A stretch of 17,006 nt of DNA from UBA668 sp043740085 (GCA_043740085.1 JAYUCY010000113.1:1-17006), one strand, 5' to 3'. Shown: positions 7,443 to 14,021, numbered from the stretch's first letter. The notes: generated by a model from the sequence alone, not told the origin. Numbers and translations: made by a program.

Positions 7443-8996
7443 TCACTCCCACTCGATGGTTCCAGGTGGCTTGGAGGTCACGTCGTAGACCACGCGATTG
7501 ACGCCGGCAACCTCATTGATGATGCGATTCGACATCGTCTCCAGCAGGTCGTAGGGCAGGCGAGCCCAGTCGGCAGTCATCGCATCGTCGCTGGTCACGG
7601 CCCGGATGATGATGGGGTTTGCGTAGGTGCGCTCGTCGCCCATCACCCCGACGGAGTGCACATCGGCAGCCAACACTGCAAAGCTCTGCCAAAGCTCGCG
7701 CTCCAGGCCCGCCTTGAAAATCTCCTCGCGCACGATGGCGTCGGCATGTTGCAAAGTGATAACGCGTTCGGGTGTGACCTCACCCAAGATGCGCACGCCA
7801 AGGCCCGGGCCGGGGAACGGCTGGCGCAGCACAATCTCGTCTGGTAGGCCCAGCTCCTTGCCCAGCTTGCGCACTTCGTCCTTGAACAGGTCGCGCAGCG
7901 GCTCGACCAATTTCAGCGTCATGTCCTCGGGCAGGCCACCCACGTTGTGGTGGCTCTTGATCACCGAGGCCGTGCCGTCGGCGCCGCCGCTTTCGATCAC
8001 GTCGGGGTACAGCGTGCCCTGCACCAGGTACTCGGCATCGCTGAGGCCGCCGGTATGTTCCTCGAAGATGCGAACGAACAGCTCGCCAATGATCTTGCGC
8101 TTCGCCTCCGGCTCGACCACGCCGGCCAGCTTCTCGAAGTAACGAGGGCCAGCTGTGACGTGGATGAGTTCGATGCCCATATTGCGCTTGAACGTCTCCA
8201 CCACCTGGTCACTTTCATTCAGCCGCATCAGGCCCGTGTCGACGTAAATGCACACCAACTGATGGCCGATTGCTCGGTGTACCAACGCTGCCGCGACGGC
8301 CGAATCGACGCCACCGCTGAGCGCGCAGATGACCTTGCCGGTACCGACCTGTGCACGGACGGCGGCCACCTGCTCGTCAATGATGGAGCCCATCGTCCAG
8401 TTCGGCTCGCAGCCGGCCAGGTCGTGAAGGAAGCGCTGCAGCACGGCCATGCCGTAGGGCGTGTGCACCACCTCCGGGTGCCACTGCACACCCCAGATCT
8501 TGCGTGCTGTCGACTCCATTGCCGCCACCGGCGCGTCGGGCGAAGTCGCGGTCGCAACAAACCCTTCAGGGACGACGGTGACCGCGTCGAAGTGGCTCAT
8601 CCACACGTCTTGCTCGGCGGGCAGCCCCTCCAGCAGAGTGTCCGCGCCATCACCGATCAGCGTCGCCTTGGCACGGCCGTATTCGCCACGTAGCCCGCGG
8701 CCCACCGTGCCACCCAACTGCTGTGCAATCAACTGCGCGCCGTAGCAAATGCCAAGGATCGGAATGCCCAGCTCGTAGATAGCCGGGTCCAGCGAAGGGG
8801 CACCCTCGACGTGAACGCTCTTCGGGCCACCGGAGAGAATGATGGCTGCCGGCTGCTTGGCTGCCATCTCTACCGCCGTGATGTGATGCGGCACGATCTC
8901 CGAATACACGTTGAGCTCGCGCACCCTGCGTGCAATGAGCTGCGCGTACTGCGCACCGAAATCGACCACCAAAACCGTCTGCGTGCGTTGCACCAT
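7443..8996 (-). CDS. guaA: GMP synthase (glutamine-hydrolysing)
   Basis: The 517-residue enzyme converts XMP to GMP using glutamine and ATP, the last step of guanine nucleotide synthesis. The class-I glutamine amidotransferase domain is first, with Cys84 (GICYGAQ), His173 and Glu175 (QWHPEV) as triad. The ATP-pyrophosphatase domain starts near residue 205, with the PP-loop SGGVDS at 227-232, and the C-terminal dimerisation domain ends in the typical KPPGTIEWE. Length and end match the family. The 98 nt to the NlpC gene start hold no obvious terminator. The ATG has no Shine-Dalgarno, but TACCAT lies 7 nt upstream. Confidence 0.98.
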   Translation of the reverse strand: MVQRTQTVLVVDFGAQYAQLIARRVRELNVYSEIVPHHITAVEMAAKQPAAIILSGGPKSVHVEGAPSLDPAIYELGIPILGICYGAQLIAQQLGGTVGRGLRGEYGRAKATLIGDGADTLLEGLPAEQDVWMSHFDAVTVVPEGFVATATSPDAPVAAMESTARKIWGVQWHPEVVHTPYGMAVLQRFLHDLAGCEPNWTMGSIIDEQVAAVRAQVGTGKVICALSGGVDSAVAAALVHRAIGHQLVCIYVDTGLMRLNESDQVVETFKRNMGIELIHVTAGPRYFEKLAGVVEPEAKRKIIGELFVRIFEEHTGGLSDAEYLVQGTLYPDVIESGGADGTASVIKSHHNVGGLPEDMTLKLVEPLRDLFKDEVRKLGKELGLPDEIVLRQPFPGPGLGVRILGEVTPERVITLQHADAIVREEIFKAGLERELWQSFAVLAADVHSVGVMGDERTYANPIIIRAVTSDDAMTADWARLPYDLLETMSNRIINEVAGVNRVVYDVTSKPPGTIEWE

Positions 8997-9009
8997 CTCA
9001 GCGATGGTA
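8997..9009 (-). promoter_or_regulatory. Candidate leaderless promoter of guaA
   Basis: TACCAT on the minus strand (9009-9004) is followed by 7 nt and the guaA ATG; the same hexamer precedes the acyl-CoA synthetase start. No good -35 box or ribosome site is visible. The divergent lipoprotein gene begins about 100 nt away. Confidence 0.45.
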
Positions 9010-9092
9010 GGGGTTCAATGCCCACAGCGCCCACATTCCCGCCGCCTATTCGCATGACGTCGCCGGCTCGCGGTGCGAAACCGCTCGACGAG

Positions 9093-9107
9093 TGCGACGA
9101 TGGTGAC
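9093..9107 (+). promoter_or_regulatory. Candidate extended -10, leaderless, before the lipoprotein gene
   Basis: TGCGACGAT (9093-9101) is an extended -10-like sequence ending 6 nt before the ATG at 9108. A near copy, TGCGACACT, sits at the same distance before the gene at 16418. It supports ATG 9108 over in-frame starts further upstream. Confidence 0.4.
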
Positions 9108-9491
9108 ATGACTCGGTTGCCCCGTCCGTTTGTAGTGTTGGCCCTAGCCCTTTTCGGCGGAGTTGCCGCCCTCACGGCGGGCTGCAGTGGCCAGAATCCC
9201 TACCAGGCGTCGAAGTCGGCCAACAGCGTGTCGGTCGACGCTGGCGAGGCCCCGGCTGTCAGTTCCGAAGGCAACGTGTTCACGCCGGTAGACGCCAACG
9301 TCAGCTCGTGCGTGGGCACCATGGAGCGTGGCGATTGCGGCAGCAAGAGTAAAGGCGGCTGGCGGATGTACCTCACCTTCGCCGTCCTGATGAGCGGTAT
9401 GGGCTTCATCGGCTGGCGGATTGCCCGCAGCATCCGTCAGCGCGACGCCGTCGTCAACGCCCCGAAGGCCGACGACCCACTCAACGTGTAA
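9108..9491 (+). CDS. Small predicted lipoprotein with C-terminal membrane helix
   Basis: This 127-residue protein is not one I recognise. A signal peptide (hydrophobic residues 8-24) ends in the lipobox LTAGC, with Cys26 as the probable lipidated residue. A short Ser/Ala/Val-rich region follows, with two further cysteines (Cys68 and Cys77, SSCVGTMERGDC) that could form a disulfide, then a second hydrophobic helix (about 87-105) and a basic tail (RIARSIRQR). It would thus be tethered at both ends, with only about 60 residues outside the cytoplasm. It is divergent from guaA and its last 11 nt overlap the convergent hydrolase gene. The frame continues upstream past 9108, but the signal peptide fits this ATG. 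Confidence 0.75.
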   Translation: MTRLPRPFVVLALALFGGVAALTAGCSGQNPYQASKSANSVSVDAGEAPAVSSEGNVFTPVDANVSSCVGTMERGDCGSKSKGGWRMYLTFAVLMSGMGFIGWRIARSIRQRDAVVNAPKADDPLNV

Positions 9492-10407
9492 GCAGGTCGC
9501 CGCAGAACGCTGCGGTACCGCTGACCAGCGCATGCGGGGACTCCCAGGGCACGAAGTGGCCGCAGTCGCGCAGCAGGTACGGGCCGACATGGTTCGGGAA
9601 GACCAGCGCGGCCATGCGATCGAAGGCAGGGTAGATGACGTGGTCGCTGGGGCCGTAGAGCAACAGCGTGCGCGTCTCTACATTCTTCATCAGCAGTGTC
9701 GGCTCGCTGCGCGCGGATGCATTGAACGCGCTCTCGTAGCCGCCAAAGCTGGCGCGCAGCTTGACACCGTCCCCGAAGGGCTCCGTGTGGAACTGCACCT
9801 CGCCCGCTCCCATGAAGGCGCCAGGGTGCGCCCAGAAGCGACTGGTGTAGAAGGTGGCGATGTAGCGCTGCCGTTGCTCGGGGGTGACCAACTCGGCTGC
9901 GAGCGCATCGGCGTCGGTTCCCTGGCGCAGGAAGTAGTCGGCTGCCTCCATGGAAGGGCGAGTACCCACGATGCCAGCCATCTCGTCCTTCAGGTACGGC
10001 AGCGGCGAATTGAACAGCACCATCCGGTCCACCCACTCCGGATAGCGCAGCGCGAGATCTTGAATGACTGGCCCACCGAGGTCGCCACCGAGCAGCACCA
10101 CCCGCTCGTGGCCCAGCACGTCATGCACCAGCGCGTAAAGGTCGCGGCTGTGGCTGGCCACATCGTGGAACCTATCGGGGGCGACATCGCTGTCGCCGAA
10201 GCCGCGCAGGTCGGGAACGATGACCTCGAAGCCGGCAGCGGCGAGCGGTTCGATGACCTTCCAGAAGACTCGCTTGGTCTCCGGCCAGCCGTGCACGCAG
10301 ACCAACGGCGCGCCACCAATGTTCTCGCGGACGTACGCCTGCGTGAAGCCGCGCGGCGTGGCCGTGTGCACCTCGAATCGGGATGGATCAATGTGAAGAG
10401 CCGTCAT
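9481..10407 (-). CDS. Alpha/beta hydrolase, epoxide hydrolase / haloalkane dehalogenase-like
   Basis: The 308-residue protein has the alpha/beta hydrolase core with a cap domain. HGWPE (His39-Glu43) is the oxyanion motif of epoxide hydrolases, and DLRGFGDSD follows. The nucleophile elbow GGDLGG places Asp109 as nucleophile, the mark of epoxide hydrolases and haloalkane dehalogenases as against serine esterases. The acid is probably Asp255 (YGPSDHV) and the base His284 (DCGHFVPWE). Tyr182 or Tyr187 in the cap could activate the epoxide. HGWPE favours an epoxide hydrolase; the substrate is unknown. ATG 10407 has TACGGT 7 nt upstream; the frame is open for 47 more codons with no domain content. 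Its end overlaps the convergent lipoprotein gene by 11 nt. Confidence 0.88.
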   Translation of the reverse strand: MTALHIDPSRFEVHTATPRGFTQAYVRENIGGAPLVCVHGWPETKRVFWKVIEPLAAAGFEVIVPDLRGFGDSDVAPDRFHDVASHSRDLYALVHDVLGHERVVLLGGDLGGPVIQDLALRYPEWVDRMVLFNSPLPYLKDEMAGIVGTRPSMEAADYFLRQGTDADALAAELVTPEQRQRYIATFYTSRFWAHPGAFMGAGEVQFHTEPFGDGVKLRASFGGYESAFNASARSEPTLLMKNVETRTLLLYGPSDHVIYPAFDRMAALVFPNHVGPYLLRDCGHFVPWESPHALVSGTAAFCGDLLTR

Positions 10408-10420
10408 ACGCCGGACCGTA
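10408..10420 (-). promoter_or_regulatory. Candidate leaderless promoter of the epoxide-hydrolase-like gene
   Basis: TACGGT on the minus strand (10420-10415) followed by 7 nt and the ATG. No Shine-Dalgarno and no clear -35 box are present. Confidence 0.4.
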
Positions 10421-10495
10421 GCCGCACCAACCCAACGCCCTGGGCCCCAGGCCCCAATCGAGGGTTCCGGTGACCTGGGGCGCGGTTGAAACCCT

Positions 10496-10512
10496 CCGTC
10501 AGCAACTGACGG
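10496..10512. promoter_or_regulatory. Inverted repeat overlapping the decarboxylase -35 region
   Basis: CCGTCAG-CAA-CTGACGG is a perfect 7-bp inverted repeat with a 3-nt centre. Its right arm contains CTGACG (10506-10511), which resembles a -35 box and lies 18 nt before the -10-like TAGCGT (10530-10535). The position suggests a repressor operator for the decarboxylase gene; it could also fold as a small hairpin in a transcript. Confidence 0.5.
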
Positions 10513-10529
10513 GGTCGGTGCCGGACCGT

Positions 10530-10541
10530 TAGCGTCATGTT
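10530..10541 (+). promoter_or_regulatory. Candidate leaderless -10 of the decarboxylase gene
   Basis: TAGCGT (10530-10535) lies 6 nt before the GTG start at 10542, with CTGACG 18 nt further upstream as a -35. The nearby ATG at 10537 is closed at once (ATG TTG TGA), so GTG is the start. Confidence 0.5.
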
Positions 10542-11948
10542 GTGACACCAGACGAATTTCGCACTCAGGGCTATGCGCTCATCGATTGGATCAGCGAGTA
10601 CCTGGAGGGGGTTGAGCAGTATCCGGTGGCCAGCAGTGTCGCACCTGGCGACATCCGCGCGGCGCTGCCCGAGCACCCACCAGCCGCCCCCGAGCCGTTC
10701 AGCGACGTGCTGGCCGACCTCGACCGAGTGGTGATGCCGGGAATCACCCATTGGCAGCACCCCAGCTTCTTCGCCTACTTTCCAGGCAACTCCAGCTACC
10801 CCGCAATCCTCGGCGAGCTAGCCGCCGCCGGCCTGGGCGTGCAGGGGATGAGTTGGGTGACCAGCCCCGCGTGCACCGAGGTCGAGACGCTGATGATGGA
10901 CTGGATGCAGGAGCTGCTGGGCCTTCCAGCCAAGTTCCGCAGCACTAGCGCCACCGGCGGCGGCGTGATCCAAGGTTCGGCCAGCGAGGCAACGTTGGCC
11001 TCCATTCTTGCGGCGCGGTGGCGCACCACCGGCGGCGCCATCAACACCGATGGCGACACCACCAAGCTTGTTGCATATGCAACATCACAGGCGCACAGCA
11101 GCATCGAGAAGGGTTTGCGCATCGCCGGCATCGGTACGGCGCAGACGCGAATCGTGCCGCACGACGCATCGTTCGCCATGCGTGCGGATGAGTTCCAGCG
11201 CATGGTCTCCGAGGACCGGGCCGCTGGCTTGACGCCCTTCTGGGTGTGCTGCACTCGCGGTACCACCAGCTCGATGGCATTCGACTCCGTGGCAGAGGTT
11301 GGAGCAATTGCGCAGCATGAGGGCGTCTGGGTTCACGTCGACGCGGCCATGAGCGGCATTGCTTCGCTGGCGCCCGAACATCGGTGGGTGAACGACGGGC
11401 TCGACCTGGCGGACAGTTACTGCACCAACCCGCACAAGTGGATGGGCGTCAACTTCGACTGCGACCTGTTCTACACATCGGATCGGGCATCGCTGCTCGG
11501 TGCGCTCAGCATCCTGCCCGAGTACCTGCGCTCTGCCGCCGCGCAGTCAGGCGCGGCGATCGACTACCGCGACTGGCAGATCCCACTCGGCCGACGATTC
11601 CGAGCCCTCAAATTGTGGTTCACCATCCGTGCCGGCGGCGCAAGTGACGCCATCGACATGATCCGTCGCCATGTCGCGGCCACGCAGGAGCTAGCCGGGT
11701 GGGTCGCGCAGGACGAACGCTTCGAGCTCGTCGCTCGGCACCCGCTGAACCTGCTGTGCCTGCGCCTGAAGGCGGGCAACGAAGCAACCGACGCCATGAT
11801 CGTTGCGGCCAACGCCACCGGTAAGGCGCTGTTCACGCGCACGGTCCTCGACGGCACCGTCGCGTGCCGCGTCTCAATCGGCGCCCGCGGCACAGAAACT
11901 CGCCACGTACAAGCCGGCTGGAGGTTGCTCCAGCAACTCGCCGGGTGA
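10542..11948 (+). CDS. PLP-dependent group II decarboxylase (aromatic-L-amino-acid decarboxylase type)
   Basis: The 468-residue protein is a fold-type I pyridoxal-phosphate enzyme of the aromatic amino acid decarboxylase branch. Family hallmarks in order: WQHPSFFAYFPGNSSYPAILGEL near residues 68-90, GSASEATL in the phosphate-binding region, AHSSIEKG with His185 stacking on the cofactor, HVDAAMSG with Asp267 binding the pyridine nitrogen, and NPHKWMG with the Schiff-base Lys299. The first strand GITHWQHP is closer to DOPA/tryptophan decarboxylases than to glutamate decarboxylase. It would release CO2 from an aromatic L-amino acid to give an amine such as tyramine, tryptamine or phenethylamine; the exact substrate cannot be read. 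No amine transporter or oxidase adjoins it. Start GTG is supported by the upstream -10. Confidence 0.93.
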   Translation: MTPDEFRTQGYALIDWISEYLEGVEQYPVASSVAPGDIRAALPEHPPAAPEPFSDVLADLDRVVMPGITHWQHPSFFAYFPGNSSYPAILGELAAAGLGVQGMSWVTSPACTEVETLMMDWMQELLGLPAKFRSTSATGGGVIQGSASEATLASILAARWRTTGGAINTDGDTTKLVAYATSQAHSSIEKGLRIAGIGTAQTRIVPHDASFAMRADEFQRMVSEDRAAGLTPFWVCCTRGTTSSMAFDSVAEVGAIAQHEGVWVHVDAAMSGIASLAPEHRWVNDGLDLADSYCTNPHKWMGVNFDCDLFYTSDRASLLGALSILPEYLRSAAAQSGAAIDYRDWQIPLGRRFRALKLWFTIRAGGASDAIDMIRRHVAATQELAGWVAQDERFELVARHPLNLLCLRLKAGNEATDAMIVAANATGKALFTRTVLDGTVACRVSIGARGTETRHVQAGWRLLQQLAG

Positions 11949-11955
11949 CGCAAGG

Positions 11956-11984
11956 TTGTCGCCGCTGCCTGCGGACGGTTAAAT
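11956..11984 (+). promoter_or_regulatory. Promoter of the phospholipase A2 gene
   Basis: TTGTCG (11956-11961) and TTAAAT (11979-11984) are separated by 17 nt, a normal sigma-70-type arrangement. The start point would be near 11991, leaving a leader of about 33 nt that carries the Shine-Dalgarno of the next gene. It begins 8 nt after the decarboxylase stop. Confidence 0.6.
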
Positions 11985-12023
11985 CGGCTGCACGCCCTCA
12001 TGGCGTTCAACAAGGAGCACACC

Positions 12024-12518
12024 ATGCGATTTCGTCTCGCAGTGCTCGTCGCGGTCACGAGTGTTCTGACCGTCGTATCGCCGGTAGCTGCCGGCCCTCC
12101 CAGCGCTGTTCGGCCCACTGTGGCGCACTCCGCCACCAACGATTGGGCCTTCGTGCAGCAGGAGTTGTACCAAGTGTCGCTGCGCACGTTCGTGGCCACC
12201 ATCGCAACGGGCGACCGTTGGTTCGATTGGAGCAACGATGGGTGTTCGGCGCCACTGGTAGGTGACACCGGTTTCTCCTTCAACTTCCGCGACCCCTGCC
12301 GTCGCCACGACTTCGGCTACCGCAATTTGAAGGTGCTGGAGAAGCGCTACGGCAGGGGAGGTACCTACTGGAACAGCACCAGTCGCCGCCGCGTCGACCA
12401 ACAGTTCTTGGCCGACATGAAGGCGCACTGCCGCGGCAGAGCGCTCACCCTGCAGGTGCAGTGTTTCAGCTGGGCCGAGACCTTCTACGCAGCGGTGAGG
12501 GTTGCCGGCGGGCCATAA
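12024..12518 (+). CDS. Secreted prokaryotic phospholipase A2
   Basis: The 164-residue precursor has a signal peptide (residues 1 to about 23, ending VVAAG-like VSPVAAG). The mature part matches the prokaryotic PLA2 family typified by the Streptomyces violaceoruber enzyme. The calcium-loop segment is NDGCSAP (Asp72, Cys74), the catalytic helix is CRRHDFGYRN (His95-Asp96), and a second helix carries Asp125 (RRVDQQF) as likely partner of the His. Cys74/Cys92 and Cys136/Cys147 can form the two family disulfides; the 11-residue spacing of the second pair is as in Streptomyces. It would cleave the sn-2 ester of glycerophospholipids outside the cell, using Ca2+. AAGGAG (12012-12017) six nt upstream fixes ATG 12024; an in-frame ATG at 12000 lacks a ribosome site. 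Confidence 0.93.
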   Translation: MRFRLAVLVAVTSVLTVVSPVAAGPPSAVRPTVAHSATNDWAFVQQELYQVSLRTFVATIATGDRWFDWSNDGCSAPLVGDTGFSFNFRDPCRRHDFGYRNLKVLEKRYGRGGTYWNSTSRRRVDQQFLADMKAHCRGRALTLQVQCFSWAETFYAAVRVAGGP

Positions 12519-12538
12519 AGCGGGGCCACGAACTACTG

Positions 12539-13081
12539 CTAGAGCGCGGGAGGCTTCCCGGCCACGTCGCCGTACTCGTCATCACCGGCGACGAGGCCGT
12601 GGGCCACCCGCAGGAGCTGGTAGAGCAGCCGCGCGGTCGCACCCCACACCGTTTCGTCATCAAGCTCGAAGAAGTAGATCGGTCGTTCGCCGAGTGCGGT
12701 CTGCCACCACTCCTCGCGGAAAGTGCCCGGCCGGGTCAGGTCGTGCAACGGCACCCACAACACTCGGTCGACTTCGCTGGTCACACCGCGCAACTCGGGC
12801 ACGACCGGCAGCGGCGCTACGAGCCGGGCCACGATCGGCACAATCCAACTACGACTGACCCAGGTACCGATCGGGTGCAGCTGGCCAACCACTTCCACAG
12901 CGCTCGGGTGCAGGCCGACTTCCTCATGGGCCTCTCGCAGCGCCGCGTCCACAGACGACTCGCCGGGGTCCAGCCGGCCACCAGGAAAGCTGACTTCGCC
13001 GCGGTGACTACGCATCTCCAACGAACGCCGAGTGAGCAGTACCTCGGCGCCAGCGGGGCCATCAGCCACTACTGCCAGCAC
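12539..13081 (-). CDS. Nudix hydrolase, CoA pyrophosphatase-like (true start probably further upstream)
   Basis: The Nudix box is complete: GGRLDPGESSVDAALREAHEEVGL fits G-x5-E-x7-R-E-U-x-E-E-x-G-U. HRGEVSFPGG just before it is the pattern of the YeaB/NudL coenzyme A pyrophosphatase group, and the tail (VLWVPLHDL, FFELDDETVWGATARLL) also fits. It would hydrolyse CoA or a related nucleoside diphosphate. GTG 13081 is the only ATG/GTG/TTG in frame, yet it falls inside the first beta strand (SAVLAVVADG). The frame stays open upstream to 13330 and reads IPRPDGWYRGSDPPWS, then a helical stretch and ADARPSAVLAVV, which looks like the real N-terminus. The only other start-like codons there are CTG at 13273 and ATT at 13234. 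Confidence 0.8.
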   Translation of the reverse strand: MLAVVADGPAGAEVLLTRRSLEMRSHRGEVSFPGGRLDPGESSVDAALREAHEEVGLHPSAVEVVGQLHPIGTWVSRSWIVPIVARLVAPLPVVPELRGVTSEVDRVLWVPLHDLTRPGTFREEWWQTALGERPIYFFELDDETVWGATARLLYQLLRVAHGLVAGDDEYGDVAGKPPAL

Positions 13082-13265
13082 CGCCGACGGGCGTGCGTCG
13101 GCAAAATCCGGCTGCAGATCATCGGGAACCGAGCGAGCTGCAACGGCTTCAGCAACGCCTGCCGCTGTCAGCGATGGCGACGGCTCTGACCACGGCGGGT
13201 CGCTGCCCCGGTACCACCCATCCGGTCGCGGAATCTGCTGATTGCCGCCGGGCCTGCGAGCGGAA

Positions 13266-13433
13266 TCAGGCAGTGGGGGTCCAGCCGGATGCGGCCAGTT
13301 GGTGCAGCACCTGCGCGAGGCCCGCGGTCTTCATCTTGGACAGCACCTTGCCGGGCGTCTGCTCGCCTGACTCAAACTCCTCCCAGGCGGCGATGAGCTT
13401 GCTGAGGTCGGGAGCCGGGGCTTCGAATGCCAT
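13266..13433 (-). CDS. Small conserved-looking protein of 55 residues
   Basis: ATG at 13433 to TGA at 13266 encodes a small soluble protein beginning MAFEAPAPDLSKLIAAWEEF. Mixed, amphipathic-helix composition (LIAAWEEFESGEQTPGKVLSKMKTAG then LAQVLHQLAASGWTP) and strong codon bias argue that it is real. The ATG is preceded at 6 nt by TAGCCT, the leaderless-type signal used by neighbouring genes. It lies immediately upstream of the Nudix gene on the same strand and may be co-transcribed with it. I do not recognise a named family and assign no function. Confidence 0.65.
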   Translation of the reverse strand: MAFEAPAPDLSKLIAAWEEFESGEQTPGKVLSKMKTAGLAQVLHQLAASGWTPTA

Positions 13434-13445
13434 GCGCCAAGGCTA
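13434..13445 (-). promoter_or_regulatory. Candidate leaderless -10 of the 55-residue gene
   Basis: TAGCCT on the minus strand (13445-13440) is followed by 6 nt and the ATG. The same hexamer is the probable -10 of groES. No -35 consensus is visible. Confidence 0.45.
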
Positions 13446-13461
13446 CCGAGCGATATCACCC

Positions 13462-13488
13462 GACCAGCCGTGAACACTGGTCACGGCT
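13462..13488. repeat. Two overlapping inverted repeats at the end of the membrane-protein gene
   Basis: AGCCGTGA (13466-13473) pairs with TCACGGCT (13481-13488) across a 7-nt loop, and GACCAG (13462-13467) pairs with CTGGTC (13477-13482). The arms share bases, so the two hairpins exclude each other. The stop codon of the minus-strand membrane gene (13483-13481) lies in one arm. No T-run follows on the minus strand, so a simple intrinsic terminator is not supported. Confidence 0.6.
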
Positions 13489-13978
13489 CCTTGTTCGTGA
13501 ACTTGTCCTTCGCCCGCCGCACGAATAACACACCAGAGGCAGCCATCCGTCCCGCCTTCTGACCAACAACAGCGCTGCGGCCGGCGGGCTCACCTGGCGG
13601 GGCGAGAGCGGCCGGCGCGCTCTTCTGCCGCTTCGGCTTCTCAGCGAAGCTGCTGCTGATCCAGACGACGAAGTGCACCGCAGCGATGCCGAGGATGATC
13701 ACACGTGTCCCGTCGTCGACCTTCGCCCACGGACGTACGGCGCTGAGGACGACGAGCAGGATGATGACCGGATCGATCAACCGGTGGATCCGTCGGTTGA
13801 GCACGTTGAAGGCCGCTAACGCGCCCTTCGTCATCGCGGCGTTCATCATGATGATGCCGCCCAGCACGGACGGCAGAACCGGGTACGGGCTCTGCAGGCC
13901 ACTGGCCACGAGCGCGCCACCAAGGATGTACTCCACCAACTGGTGCATCCAGAACGGACGCTTGCCCGCCTCAGCCAT
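13481..13978 (-). CDS. Small multi-pass membrane protein, function unknown
   Basis: The 165-residue protein has about four hydrophobic segments (near residues 13-29, 34-57, 69-82 and 91-110) and then a basic, Ala/Pro-rich tail of about 50 residues (KPKRQK, then VRRAKDKF) that is probably cytoplasmic. I do not recognise a named family and no catalytic motif is visible. The start ATG at 13978 has no Shine-Dalgarno. It overlaps the end of a 12-codon upstream ORF, whose TGA lies just inside this gene, so translation could be coupled to that ORF. Next on the strand are the 55-residue protein and the Nudix gene. Confidence 0.8.
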   Translation of the reverse strand: MAEAGKRPFWMHQLVEYILGGALVASGLQSPYPVLPSVLGGIIMMNAAMTKGALAAFNVLNRRIHRLIDPVIILLVVLSAVRPWAKVDDGTRVIILGIAAVHFVVWISSSFAEKPKRQKSAPAALAPPGEPAGRSAVVGQKAGRMAASGVLFVRRAKDKFTNKEP

Positions 13979-14009
13979 TCGTCCGCACGGCGCAAAGTCG
14001 GGTCATCAC
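13971..14009 (-). CDS. Putative leaderless 12-residue upstream ORF
   Basis: GTG at 14009 (or the ATG directly after it) opens a frame reading MMTRLCAVRTNG and stops at 13971, overlapping the membrane-protein start by 8 nt in another frame. TAGAAT (14021-14016), the best -10 match near here, lies exactly 6 nt before the GTG, as in other leaderless genes in the window. The peptide contains one Cys and two Arg. Whether it is translated, and whether it regulates the downstream gene, is inference. Confidence 0.4.
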   Translation of the reverse strand: MMTRLCAVRTNG

Positions 14010-14015
14010 GCTCGA

Positions 14016-14021
14016 ATTCTA
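14016..14021 (-). promoter_or_regulatory. -10 element TAGAAT for the membrane-protein transcript
   Basis: TAGAAT on the minus strand, 5 of 6 matches to TATAAT, sits 6 nt before the GTG of the upstream ORF and 37 nt before the membrane-protein ATG. No convincing -35 box is visible. Confidence 0.5.

Noticed and set aside
9500..9515. Hairpin CCGCAG-AACG-CTGCGG just past the lipoprotein gene
   Set aside because: It is within the coding sequence of the convergent hydrolase and has no T-run on the plus strand, so I do not call it a terminator.
11069..11084. 16-bp perfect palindrome TGTTGCATATGCAACA, similar in core to the pirin operator
   Set aside because: It lies deep inside the decarboxylase gene and encodes the family-typical KLVAYATSQAH stretch, so coding constraint explains it; a second regulator site remains only a weak possibility.
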